This document shows, one piece after another, positions 6,040-13,874 of a stretch of 16,633 nt of DNA. Origin of the DNA: Sedimentisphaerales bacterium (GTDB lineage: Bacteria; Planctomycetota; Phycisphaerae; Sedimentisphaerales; SG8-4); NCBI GenBank assembly GCA_016932895.1, contig JAFGCA010000162.1, forward strand, positions 1-16,633. The letters are read 5' to 3'. The notes below the pieces were generated by a model that worked only from the letters and a program-made list of their open reading frames with translations, did not search any database and was not told where the DNA came from. Position numbers and translations under genes: made by a program. How positions within the stretch are numbered: the stretch's first letter is position 1; each line of letters opens with the position of its first letter.

Positions 6040-7488
6040 ATGTCAAAGACCGACCGATTGAGCCGCCGACGTTTCCTGGGACACATGGCCGCGGCAGCGG
6101 CGTGGCCTTGTTTGAGCCCGCTGTCTCGAACCGGCGCTGCGCCGTCTCCCTTGGCCCGCAGGCCCAACATCGTCTTCATTCTCGCCGACGATCTCGGCTG
6201 GAAAGACCTCGGCTTCATGGGCAGTGCCTACTACGAGACGCCGAATCTCGACAAGCTGGCCGGCCAGGGCGTGGTCTTCACCAGCGCCTACACGAACGGC
6301 CCGAACTGCGCCCCGACGCGCGCGAGCCTGATGTCGGGACAATACACCCCGCGTCACGGTATCTACACGGTGGGCAGCTCCGAGCGGGGACAGGCCAAAC
6401 ATCGCAAGCTCATCCCGACACCCAACCAGACCACGCTGGACGCCGAGGTCGTGACATTGGCCGAGGCGATCAAGGGCGCCGGCTACGTCAGCGCCAGCAT
6501 GGGCAAGTGGCACTTAGGCAACGACCCGGAATTAGGGCCGCTCGGACAGGGTTTCGACCTCAACGTCGGCGGCTACGAGGCCGGGGCCCCCAGGAGCTAT
6601 TTCAGCCCGTACCGCAATCCGGAGCTGGCCGACGGACCCAGAGGCGAGTACCTCACCGACCGCCTCACCGACGAGGCCCTGAAGTTCATCGAGGCTCATC
6701 GCAGCGAGCCGTTCTTCCTGTACCTGCCCCATTACGCCGTGCATACCCCGCTCCAGGCGAAGAAGGAGCTGACGGAGAAGTACGCACAGAAGGCCCCGGA
6801 CAACGGCCAGGGCAACCCGAAATACGCCGCGATGATCGAGAGCCTCGATGCGGGCGTCGGCCGGATCATGGACAAACTGGATGAATTGTCCCTGACAAAC
6901 AACACGGTCGTGGTCTTCTTTTCCGACAACGGGGGCGTCAAAAACATCACCTCGCAGGCACCGCTGCGCGGCGGCAAGGGCATGCTGTACGAAGGCGGGG
7001 TTCGTGTCCCGCTGGCGGTGCGCTGGCCCGGGGTGGTGACGCCGGGACGCGAGTGCCGCGAGCCGGTCATCGGCATCGATTTCTATCCGACCCTGCTCGA
7101 AATCGCCGGGGCCACCAGGCCACAGGGGCAAATCCTCGACGGGCGCAGCATCGTGCCCTTGTTGCGCGGCGCGGAGACGCAGGCCCCCCGGGCCCTGTTC
7201 TGGCATTTTCCCGCGTACCTGCAAGGCAAGGCCGAGGGCGCGCGCGACGAGCGCTTTCGGACACGGCCGGCCGGAGCGATCCGGCTCGGTGATTGGAAGC
7301 TGATCGAGTACTTCGAAGACGGAACCCTCGAACTCTATAACCTCAAGGGCGACATCGGCGAAACCACGAACCTCACCGCCGAGCTGCCCGAGAAAACCAA
7401 TGAACTGCACGAGAAGCTGATTCAGTGGAGGCAGTCCGTAAACGCTCCCGTGCCCACCGAGCTCAATCCGAAGTACGAGCCGCAGTAA
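6040..7488 (+). CDS. Tat-exported arylsulfatase-type (S1 family) sulfatase
   Basis: 482 aa, the usual length for an S1 sulfatase. It should remove sulfate esters from sugars outside the cytoplasm. The N-terminus has a twin-arginine signal (SRRRFLG, residues 8-14, then an Ala-rich hydrophobic stretch). The maturation motif is C90-A-P-T-R, where Cys90 must be converted to formylglycine; in an anaerobe this needs a radical SAM maturase not present in this window. Other catalytic or metal positions visible are D50/D51 (ILADDLGW), K156/H158 (GKWHLG), H235 (YAVHTP), D296/N297 (FSDNGG) and K313 (RGGKG). A GGAG ribosome site lies 9 nt before the ATG. The fold domain is complete, and the C-terminal DGTLELYNLKGDIGETTNL block is typical. 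Exact sulfatase subfamily and sugar position cannot be read from sequence alone. Confidence 0.94.
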   Translation: MSKTDRLSRRRFLGHMAAAAAWPCLSPLSRTGAAPSPLARRPNIVFILADDLGWKDLGFMGSAYYETPNLDKLAGQGVVFTSAYTNGPNCAPTRASLMSGQYTPRHGIYTVGSSERGQAKHRKLIPTPNQTTLDAEVVTLAEAIKGAGYVSASMGKWHLGNDPELGPLGQGFDLNVGGYEAGAPRSYFSPYRNPELADGPRGEYLTDRLTDEALKFIEAHRSEPFFLYLPHYAVHTPLQAKKELTEKYAQKAPDNGQGNPKYAAMIESLDAGVGRIMDKLDELSLTNNTVVVFFSDNGGVKNITSQAPLRGGKGMLYEGGVRVPLAVRWPGVVTPGRECREPVIGIDFYPTLLEIAGATRPQGQILDGRSIVPLLRGAETQAPRALFWHFPAYLQGKAEGARDERFRTRPAGAIRLGDWKLIEYFEDGTLELYNLKGDIGETTNLTAELPEKTNELHEKLIQWRQSVNAPVPTELNPKYEPQ

Positions 7489-7498
7489 CGGCCCCCGC

Positions 7499-7562
7499 GT
7501 GCATTTTGGGAAGCAATTCTGCGCATAATGGGATTGTCTCAAATTCGCCTATGTTCTACAGT
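7499..7562 (+). promoter_or_regulatory. Copy A of shared operator/promoter, upstream of the pseudopilin gene
   Basis: Conserved with copy B (9667-9730): TTTTGGG (7504-7510), 8 variable bases, then CTGC-R-CAT-W-ATGG-K-ATTGT (7519-7537). Within it, GCATTTTGGGA (from 7501) and GCATAATGGGA (from 7523) form a direct repeat with 22-bp periodicity. The end overlaps a candidate -35 TTGTCT (7534-7539), followed 17 nt later by TACAGT (7557-7562). It ends 83 nt before the ATG. This is the layout of an AraC/XylR-family activator site; the regulator encoded at 8465 is the natural candidate. Confidence 0.6.
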
Positions 7563-7619
7563 CAGGGTAGAATTGCAGCAGAACAGATGCCTGTCTTGTG
7601 CATGCTGGGAAGGTGAAGT

Positions 7620-8363
7620 ATGAAGTCCAAGAGACATGGATCGGGTTTTACGCTCATCGAGCTCCTGGTGGTCATCGCAGTGATCGCGGTGCTGATGGGG
7701 ATTCTGCTGCCCGCCCTCGGCCGAGCGAGGAAACAAGGCCAGGGGGTCGCCTGCCTGAACAACCTCAAGCAGATCGGTTACGCGATGTATATGTATGCCC
7801 AGGACAACGACAGCAAGGTACTGCGGGCCGAAGCCCGCATGAACCTTAAGCCGGGCCAAGACCCCGCGTTCTGGGCGACCGCGTACATGGGGTATGTCGG
7901 CGGTTCGAAGACCGACGACGTGAGCTACTATTACGAAGTCGACGCCTATGACTGCCCCAGCTATCCGGAACGGGAGCAGACGATCGATTACATCGTCAGC
8001 TCGTTCAATTTCCAAAACCCCGAGGGCGAATGCTGGGACCCGACGCCCCTGGCGAACTTCCCCCGGCCGGGTTCGACCATCTACATGGCCGATTATGCGT
8101 ACCATCAGGTTTCGCCGCCTTTCCAGATGGTCCGCAAGGAGGACGTGCAGGACCCGGAAGCATTCCGAAAGAAGCTCTGGTGGCTGGACGCCTACAAAGC
8201 CGCGCACTTGCCGCATGCGGGGGACAACTCGCGACGCATAGCGCGCGATCGCCACGGCAAGAACACCAACTGCCTCTTCGTCGACGGCCATTCGGGCAAA
8301 ATGAACTCGATGGACATGACCACCTACGACTGGGGCCTGCCCCGAACCTACGATACGCCGTAG
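7620..8363 (+). CDS. Type II pseudopilin-like protein with H-X9-DG motif
   Basis: 247 aa. The start is set by GGGAAGGTGAAGT directly before the ATG. A short basic leader ends at G9-F10, then comes the prepilin methylation helix [18 protein letters not shown] with Glu at mature position 5. PilD-type peptidase would cut before F10 and leave a membrane-anchored, externally exposed protein. [10 protein letters not shown] block follows the helix, and the C-terminal half has the [14 protein letters not shown] motif near 232-244, the H-X9-DG signature of the large, mostly uncharacterised pseudopilin-like families of Planctomycetota. No other secretion gene is near, so it is a lone surface protein placed among glycan genes, and its promoter motif is shared with the DUF5060 enzyme. 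A role in holding substrate or enzymes at the cell surface is speculation. Confidence 0.88.
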   Translation: MKSKRHGSGFTLIELLVVIAVIAVLMGILLPALGRARKQGQGVACLNNLKQIGYAMYMYAQDNDSKVLRAEARMNLKPGQDPAFWATAYMGYVGGSKTDDVSYYYEVDAYDCPSYPEREQTIDYIVSSFNFQNPEGECWDPTPLANFPRPGSTIYMADYAYHQVSPPFQMVRKEDVQDPEAFRKKLWWLDAYKAAHLPHAGDNSRRIARDRHGKNTNCLFVDGHSGKMNSMDMTTYDWGLPRTYDTP

Positions 8364-8464
8364 CGGTGTTGGCCGAGCCCGGCCTTTACGCCGGCACCCT
8401 TGAACGGTACAATGCCTCCGATTCGCGAAACTGGAATGGTTAAGCGTGGAGTGCGTAGCCGGAC

Positions 8465-9634
8465 ATGTTCAAGGCGCCGAAGGTCATCCTGCTGATCGCC
8501 CCGACGCGGGCGTTCGACCGGGGTCTGCTCCAGGGGATCGCCCGCTACGCCAACGAATACGGCCCGTGGACCTTCTACCGGGAGCCGCCGCACTACCAGG
8601 CCATCGACTGGAAGAAGAAGGTCACCGACCGGCTCCGCAGCGGGCAGGTCGACGCGATCATCATGCGCGAGCCCGAGCGGATCGACGAGATCATCCAGTG
8701 CCGCGTCCCCGCCATCTGCGCGCCGGTGACGAAACGCACGATCGAAGGATTCGTCAACATCACCATCGACAACGAGTCGGTGGGCCGGCTCGGCGCCGAG
8801 CATCTGCTCCACTGCGGTTTCCGGCATTTCGCGTACTGCGGGTTCGAAGGAATCTACTGGTCGGCCAGGCGCGGCGAGGCGTTTCGGCAGCGCATCGCCC
8901 AGGCCGGGCATCCCTGCACCATGTACGCGCCGCCGCCGTCGAAGCGCGTCCGGGAGCTCTATGAGAAGGAGCAGCCGCGGCTGGTGGACTGGCTCCAGTC
9001 CCTTCCCAAGCCCGTGGGCGTGATGACCTGCAACGACGACCGCAGCCAGCACGTGCTCGACGCCTGTCACGCCGCCCAGATTCACGTGCCCGGCGAGGTG
9101 GCGATCATCGGCGTCGACAACGACGAGTTCATCTGCCGGCTGGCCAACCCCCCGCTTTCGAGCATCTGCCTGCATCCGGAGAAGCTCGGCTACCGCGCCG
9201 CCCAACTTCTCGACGCCGTCATGGCCGGTCGCAAAAGCGGCGACAACACCGTCGTCGGCGGACCGACCCACGTGATCGCCCGCAGCTCGACCAACATCCT
9301 GCTCGTGGAAGACGACGACATGGTCGAGGCCCTGCGATACATTCGCGACCGGTCCGATGAGCCGCTGCAGGTGAACGACGTGGCTACGGCGGTCGGGATG
9401 TCACGCCGGACCCTGCAGTACCGCTTCTCCAAGGCCGTCGGCCGGTCCGTCCATTCGCAGATCCTCCGCGAACGCGTCAACCGAATCACGCAACTGCTCG
9501 TCGATACCGACCTGACCGTCGCCCAGATCGCGGGCGAGCTGAATTTCTCCAGTCCCAAGCAGTTGGATCGAGTCTTCACCAAATTTCAGGGCATTCCGCC
9601 GACCACGTACCGCTCGCGGTACTGCATCCGATGA
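8465..9634 (+). CDS. XylR-type regulator: LacI-like sugar-binding domain plus AraC HTH
   Basis: 389 aa cytoplasmic transcription factor, standard length for the XylR family. Residues 1-275 form a periplasmic-binding-protein-like sensor (LacI/Peripla_BP_3 type), with KVILLIAPTRAFDRGLLQGI at the N-terminus, GVMTCNDDRSQHVLDAC (185-201) and VAIIGVDNDEFICRLANPPLSSI (212-234). Residues 285-386 are an AraC-type double helix-turn-helix with VNDVATAVGMSRRTLQYRF (303-321) and TVAQIAGELNFSSPKQLDRVF (351-371), ending in GIPPTTYR. By analogy with XylR it should bind a sugar or sugar acid and activate catabolic promoters. It lies between the two genes carrying the shared direct-repeat operator, which are its best predicted targets. 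The ribosome site is weak (GGAG about 13 nt upstream of the ATG). Confidence 0.93.
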   Translation: MFKAPKVILLIAPTRAFDRGLLQGIARYANEYGPWTFYREPPHYQAIDWKKKVTDRLRSGQVDAIIMREPERIDEIIQCRVPAICAPVTKRTIEGFVNITIDNESVGRLGAEHLLHCGFRHFAYCGFEGIYWSARRGEAFRQRIAQAGHPCTMYAPPPSKRVRELYEKEQPRLVDWLQSLPKPVGVMTCNDDRSQHVLDACHAAQIHVPGEVAIIGVDNDEFICRLANPPLSSICLHPEKLGYRAAQLLDAVMAGRKSGDNTVVGGPTHVIARSSTNILLVEDDDMVEALRYIRDRSDEPLQVNDVATAVGMSRRTLQYRFSKAVGRSVHSQILRERVNRITQLLVDTDLTVAQIAGELNFSSPKQLDRVFTKFQGIPPTTYRSRYCIR

Positions 9635-9639
9635 TCGTC

Positions 9640-9675
9640 GCGGCGCCACCGCCGGCTGCCGCCGCTGCGCGTTTT
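9640..9675 (+). terminator. Possible weak terminator after the regulator gene
   Basis: GCGGCG (9640-9645) can pair with CGCCGC (9660-9665) around a GC-rich loop, and TTTT follows at 9672-9675. The T run is short and is shared with the start of operator copy B, so this may be a regulatory overlap or simply GC-rich sequence. Confidence 0.25.
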
Positions 9676-9730
9676 GGGGTATGGGTCTGCACATTATGGT
9701 ATTGTTCCCGAGACGTCCATCGGACATACT
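9667..9730 (+). promoter_or_regulatory. Copy B of shared operator/promoter, upstream of the DUF5060 enzyme operon
   Basis: Aligns without gaps to copy A (28 of 42 bases identical over 9667-9708). TTTTGGG (9672-9678) and CTGCACATTATGGTATTGT (9687-9705) are the conserved blocks. GCGTTTTGGG (9669) and ACATTATGGT (9691) form a direct repeat with 22-bp periodicity. A candidate -35 TTGTTC (9702-9707) and -10 CATACT (9725-9730) have a 17-nt spacer. The motif ends 84 nt before the ATG at 9789. It probably drives the operon from 9789 onward. Confidence 0.6.
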
Positions 9731-9788
9731 GCTGGTTTCGTCTTGCCAAACGAGTGCGTTCCTGGAACTGTAAGGAGGTCAATGAATC

Positions 9789-12746
9789 ATGAGACGCCAA
9801 CCGAAGTACCTCGTACCGGGTCTGCTGATCGCTCTGTTGTTGTGCTCCGCGTCGTGGGCCGGTGCTATCTCGGGTGAGCTCAAGACCTGGCACAAGATCA
9901 CCCTCACGTTAGACGGGCCCGAGACGAGCGAGACCGCCGAGCCCAATCCCTTCAGCGACTACCGCCTGAACGTCACGTTCTCCAAGGGCGCCACGACGTA
10001 CAGCGTCCCGGGCTACTATGCCGCCGACGGCAACGCCGCCAACAGCAGCGCCTCGTCGGGAAACAAGTGGCGGGTCCACTTTGCCCCTTGCGAGGCGGGA
10101 CGGTGGCAGTACCGGGTGACGTTTCGCAAGGGCCGCCACGTCGCCTTCAGCGACGACCCGCAGGCGGGGACTTCCGCCGGCTACATGGACGGCGAGACCG
10201 GCAGCTTCCGGGTCGCCCCCACCGACAAGCGCGGCCGCGACAACCGCGCCAAGGGCCTGCTCCAATACGTAGGCGAGCACTACCTGCGCTTCGCCGGCAC
10301 CGGCGAGTACTTCCTCAAGGCCGGCGCCGACGCGCCCGAGAACTTCCTGGCCTATCGCGACTTCGACGGCGACTTCAAGAACGACGGCCAGAAGGACAAC
10401 CTCATCAAGGACTGGGCCCCGCACATCAAGGACTGGAAGCCCGGCGATCCGACCTGGCAGAACGGCAAGGGCAAGGGAATGATCGGGGCGATCAACTACT
10501 TGGCCTCCAAGGGCATGAACGTCTTCTCGTTTCTGCCCATGAACATCGGCGGCGACGACCGCAACGTCTTTCCGTACCTCACCTACGACGAGCGGTTGCG
10601 CCTGGACTGCTCCCGGCTGGACCAGTGGGAGATCGTCTTCGAGCACGCCGACACGCTCGGCATGTACCTGCACTTCAAGACGCAAGAGACCGAGAACGAG
10701 CTGCTTCTCGACAAAGGCGATCTGGGCCCGCAGCGCAAGCTCTACTACCGCGAGCTGATCGCACGCTTCAGTCACCACCTGGCGCTGAACTGGAACCTCG
10801 GCGAGGAGATCAACGACGCCACACACGAGCAAAAGGTGGCCTGGGCCAACTACTTCTGGACGCACGACCCGTACCAGCACCACATCGTCATCCACAACAT
10901 GGGCGATCCCCATTACGACCTGCTGGGCGACGCCTCGGCGCTGACGGGCTTCTCTCTGCAAACCAGCAAGCCCGACTTCAGCGAGGTCCACCGGCGAACG
11001 CTCGACTACGTCAAGCGCTCGGCAGCAACGGGCAAACCCTGGGTCGTCGCGTGCGACGAGCCGGGCGACGCCACCCACGGGCTGATCACGGACGCCGAGG
11101 ACCCCACCCGCGACAACGCCCGCAAGAACGCCCTGTGGGGCGTCTTCATGGCCGGCGGCGCGGGCATCGAGTGGTACTTCGGCTACAAGCACCCACACAG
11201 CGACCTGACCTGTCAGGACTACCGCTCGCGCGACAAGATGTGGGACCAGAGCCGTTACGCTCTCGAGTTCTTCCGGAAACAGGACATCCCCTTCTGGGAG
11301 ATGACCAACGATGACGATCTGACCGACAATCCGGACGACTACTGCTTCGTCAAGCCGGGTGAGGTCTACCTGGTCTACCTCAAGCACGGCGGCACGGTCC
11401 GCCTGGACGTCACGCAAGGCGAATTCACCTGCGGCTGGTTCAACCCGCGCACCGCAGACGGACTGACCGAACTGCTCGGCAAACGCACGGTCGAGGCAAA
11501 GGCCAAAACGCAATGGGCCGCGCCCGACGACAACGACTGGCTCCTCGTCGTCAGAGGCAAGGGCAAGGTGCAACTGGCCTCGGACGCCCCGCCCCCACCG
11601 CCGGTGAAACCGACCGTCAAAGGCGAGATCGTTCTCGACGCGCTGCGCCACTTCCGCATCGTCGAAGGCGACGGCTTCGTGCCGGCCTACAAGGACCAGG
11701 GACACAACGCCCTGGCGATCGACCCGGACCGGTACAAGGACAAGTTCGGCGCCGCCGAGACCACGTTCGCCGGCAAGCCCGGTGTCTACGACATCACGCT
11801 TGCGACCATGGCCGAGACCGACGGCGAATCCACCTACAGGCTCCGCATCGCCGGCGCGCTCGTCGGAGAATTTACGAACCCGAAGACCTCCGTGGACTAC
11901 AAGCCCACCGACAAGACGTGGAAGAAAGTCACGGTCGGCAAGGAAGCGAAGATTCGCGTCGAATTCAACACCGCCACCAACAGCAAGACGCAACAGGGCA
12001 ACCGCAAGGCCTACGCCCGGGGACGCTGGACCAAACTGACCTTCACGCCGCCGGGAGCCCGGCCGGCGAAAACGACGGCTCCAATCGTCACGCCTGCCCC
12101 GATCGAGACCGGGACCGATATCGTCTTCGAAGAGCGCGACGGCCTGGTCGCCGTCGAGGCCGAGCACTTCTTTCAGCAGACCCAAGCCGGTAAGCGTCGC
12201 TGGTACGTCACCACGAGCGACCGGACGCCGAGCGTCCAGCCCGACGGGGACGACAACCACGCCGCCAAAGCCGGTGCCGGCGCCTACGTGGAAGTCCTTC
12301 CCGACACGCGGCGCACGCACGGCGACAAGCTGATCGCCGGAGAGAATTTCTGCAACGATCCGGGCCGGATGGCCATCCTGTCCTACAAGGTGCATTTCAA
12401 CACGCCCGGCCGGTACTACGTGTGGGTCCGCGCCTATTCCACCGGCAGCGAGGACAACGGCCTCCACGTCGGCCTCGACGGCGACTGGCCCGCCTCGGGA
12501 CAAAGACTCCAGTGGTGCGAAGGCAAGCAGTCCTGGTGGTGGGAGAGCAAGCAACGCACCAACGCCGAGCACTGCGGCGAGCCGTACAAAATCTACCTCG
12601 ATATCGAAAAAGCCGGCCTGCACACCATCTCCTTTTCGATGCGCGAGGACGGCTTCGAGTTCGACAAGTGGCTCATGACCACCGACCGCAACCTGAAGCG
12701 CCCCGACGACGCCGGACCCGGCGAACGAATCCGCAACGCCGGATGA
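9789..12746 (+). CDS. Secreted DUF5060 putative glycoside hydrolase with C-terminal accessory domains
   Basis: 985 aa. A full Shine-Dalgarno AAGGAGGT (9772-9779) lies 9-10 nt before the chosen ATG; a second ATG at 9782 is only 2 nt from it and out of frame. A signal peptide covers about residues 1-26 (hydrophobic core then SWAGA). Residues 28-145 are a DUF5060 beta-sandwich. Residues 155-505 look like a TIM-barrel hydrolase: NWNLGEE (334-340) and VACDEPGD (420-427) would place Glu339/340 and Glu424 as the catalytic acid/base and nucleophile of a clan GH-A-like enzyme. Residues 525-590 (VYLVYLKHGG, GWFNPRT, DWLLVVRG) resemble the putative collagen-binding beta domain that usually follows such barrels. 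After a PPPPP linker comes a beta-rich domain (612-755), then a GH115-C-like domain (775-965: GLVAVEAEHF, RYYVWVRAYS, FEFDKWLM). Substrate unknown; sulfatase and uronate-type transporter neighbours point to a sulfated acidic glycan. Confidence 0.9.
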   Translation: MRRQPKYLVPGLLIALLLCSASWAGAISGELKTWHKITLTLDGPETSETAEPNPFSDYRLNVTFSKGATTYSVPGYYAADGNAANSSASSGNKWRVHFAPCEAGRWQYRVTFRKGRHVAFSDDPQAGTSAGYMDGETGSFRVAPTDKRGRDNRAKGLLQYVGEHYLRFAGTGEYFLKAGADAPENFLAYRDFDGDFKNDGQKDNLIKDWAPHIKDWKPGDPTWQNGKGKGMIGAINYLASKGMNVFSFLPMNIGGDDRNVFPYLTYDERLRLDCSRLDQWEIVFEHADTLGMYLHFKTQETENELLLDKGDLGPQRKLYYRELIARFSHHLALNWNLGEEINDATHEQKVAWANYFWTHDPYQHHIVIHNMGDPHYDLLGDASALTGFSLQTSKPDFSEVHRRTLDYVKRSAATGKPWVVACDEPGDATHGLITDAEDPTRDNARKNALWGVFMAGGAGIEWYFGYKHPHSDLTCQDYRSRDKMWDQSRYALEFFRKQDIPFWEMTNDDDLTDNPDDYCFVKPGEVYLVYLKHGGTVRLDVTQGEFTCGWFNPRTADGLTELLGKRTVEAKAKTQWAAPDDNDWLLVVRGKGKVQLASDAPPPPPVKPTVKGEIVLDALRHFRIVEGDGFVPAYKDQGHNALAIDPDRYKDKFGAAETTFAGKPGVYDITLATMAETDGESTYRLRIAGALVGEFTNPKTSVDYKPTDKTWKKVTVGKEAKIRVEFNTATNSKTQQGNRKAYARGRWTKLTFTPPGARPAKTTAPIVTPAPIETGTDIVFEERDGLVAVEAEHFFQQTQAGKRRWYVTTSDRTPSVQPDGDDNHAAKAGAGAYVEVLPDTRRTHGDKLIAGENFCNDPGRMAILSYKVHFNTPGRYYVWVRAYSTGSEDNGLHVGLDGDWPASGQRLQWCEGKQSWWWESKQRTNAEHCGEPYKIYLDIEKAGLHTISFSMREDGFEFDKWLMTTDRNLKRPDDAGPGERIRNAG

Positions 12747-12803
12747 ACACGCTGCAATACGGGCATCTGCACCAGTACGTTCAATGAAAGAAGACCACGA
12801 ATC

Positions 12804-13868
12804 ATGACGCAAAAGTACAAGATCGCGATTGTCCCCGGCGACGGGATCGGCCACGAAATCATTCCCGCCGGCGTCGGCGTGCTCGAAGCGGCCGCCGAAC
12901 GCTTCGGCTTTACGCTGGCGACGGAGACGTTCCCCTACGGTGCCGGTTACTACAGGGCAACCGGGGCATTTCTCCCGCCCGATGCGCTCGAGACGTTGAA
13001 GCAATTCGACGCCATCTACTTCGGCGCCGTCGGCCTGCCGGACGTGGATGACACCCTGCCGGCCAAGCTGTTCACCTTCAACATCCGAACGAGCTTCGAG
13101 CAATACGTGAACTACCGGCCGGCGCGTCTGCTGCCCGGGATCGAAAGTCCGCTGCGGGGCAAGACGCCCGCCGACATCGATTTCGTCGTCATCCGGGAAA
13201 ACACCGAAGGCGAATTCGTGCAGGTCGGCGGTTTCGTCCAGCCCGGCCTCGATTCCGGCCTGGCGCTGGACACGAGCATCTTCACGCGGCGCGGGATCGA
13301 ACGCATCGCCCACTATGCCTTCCGCCTGGCCCGGCGCCGCCGGCGCAAGGTGACCAACATCACCAAGTCCAACACCCTGATCCACTCGCTGGCGTACTGG
13401 GACCGCGTCGTCGAGCAGGTCAGCGGCGACTATCCCGACGTCGAGTATCGCAAAATGTACGTGGACAACGCCTCGGCCAACTTCGTGCTGCATCCCGAGG
13501 GCTTCGACGTGATCGTGACCACCAACTTCATCGGGGACATCCTCAGCGACCTCGGCGGTGCGATCATGGGCAGCCTGGGTCTGGGCCCCAGCGGCAACAT
13601 CAACCCGGAGAAGGACTATCCCTCGATGTTCGAGCCGATTCACGGCTCGGCGCCCGACATCGCGGGCAAGGGCATCGCCAATCCGATCGGCGCGATCTGG
13701 TCGGGGGCGCTGTTGCTGGAGCACCTGGGCGAGACCGCCGCCGCCGAGACCATCATCAAAGCCATTGAAAAGACGGTAGCCGTCGGTATACTGCCGGTGG
13801 ACCTGGGCGGTTCCGCCCGCACGGCCGAAATCGCTGACTGCATAACGAAGAACCTGCAAACGCTCTAA
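12804..13868 (+). CDS. Isocitrate/isopropylmalate-family dehydrogenase, tartrate/D-malate dehydrogenase-like
   Basis: 354 aa, full length. These are cytoplasmic NAD(P)- and divalent-metal-dependent enzymes that oxidise a 2-hydroxy acid and usually decarboxylate it. Visible motifs: IVPGDGIGHEI (9-19), FGAVG (73-77), R95 in the NIRTSFEQYVNYRPARLLPG block, IRENTEGEF (130-138), catalytic K188 in NITKSN, VTTNFIGDILSDLGG (238-252) with the metal Asp residues 245 and 249, and HGSAPDIAGKGIANP (280-294). The block after FGAVG and the QYVNYRPARLLPG wording are closer to tartrate/malate dehydrogenases than to LeuB or Icd. It lies 57 nt after the DUF5060 gene and 6 nt before a cyclase-family hydrolase, so it is a catabolic enzyme here and not leucine biosynthesis. 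The true substrate is probably a sugar-acid-derived hydroxy acid and is unproven. Confidence 0.9.
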   Translation: MTQKYKIAIVPGDGIGHEIIPAGVGVLEAAAERFGFTLATETFPYGAGYYRATGAFLPPDALETLKQFDAIYFGAVGLPDVDDTLPAKLFTFNIRTSFEQYVNYRPARLLPGIESPLRGKTPADIDFVVIRENTEGEFVQVGGFVQPGLDSGLALDTSIFTRRGIERIAHYAFRLARRRRRKVTNITKSNTLIHSLAYWDRVVEQVSGDYPDVEYRKMYVDNASANFVLHPEGFDVIVTTNFIGDILSDLGGAIMGSLGLGPSGNINPEKDYPSMFEPIHGSAPDIAGKGIANPIGAIWSGALLLEHLGETAAAETIIKAIEKTVAVGILPVDLGGSARTAEIADCITKNLQTL

Positions 13869-13874
13869 CGATTG

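Noticed and set aside
8379..8394. CCGGC-loop-GCCGG hairpin after the pseudopilin gene as a terminator
   Set aside because: The stem is only 5 bp and no T run follows.
4131..12806. The word GAATCATG at three start positions (4137, 9789, 12804) as a translation signal
   Set aside because: It is only eight bases and is missing at the other starts, so chance or weak local preference explains it.
12804..13868. Assignment of the dehydrogenase as LeuB (leucine biosynthesis)
   Set aside because: No leuA, leuC or leuD is near, and the FGAVG-following segment and QYVNYRPARLLPG wording fit tartrate/malate-type members better.
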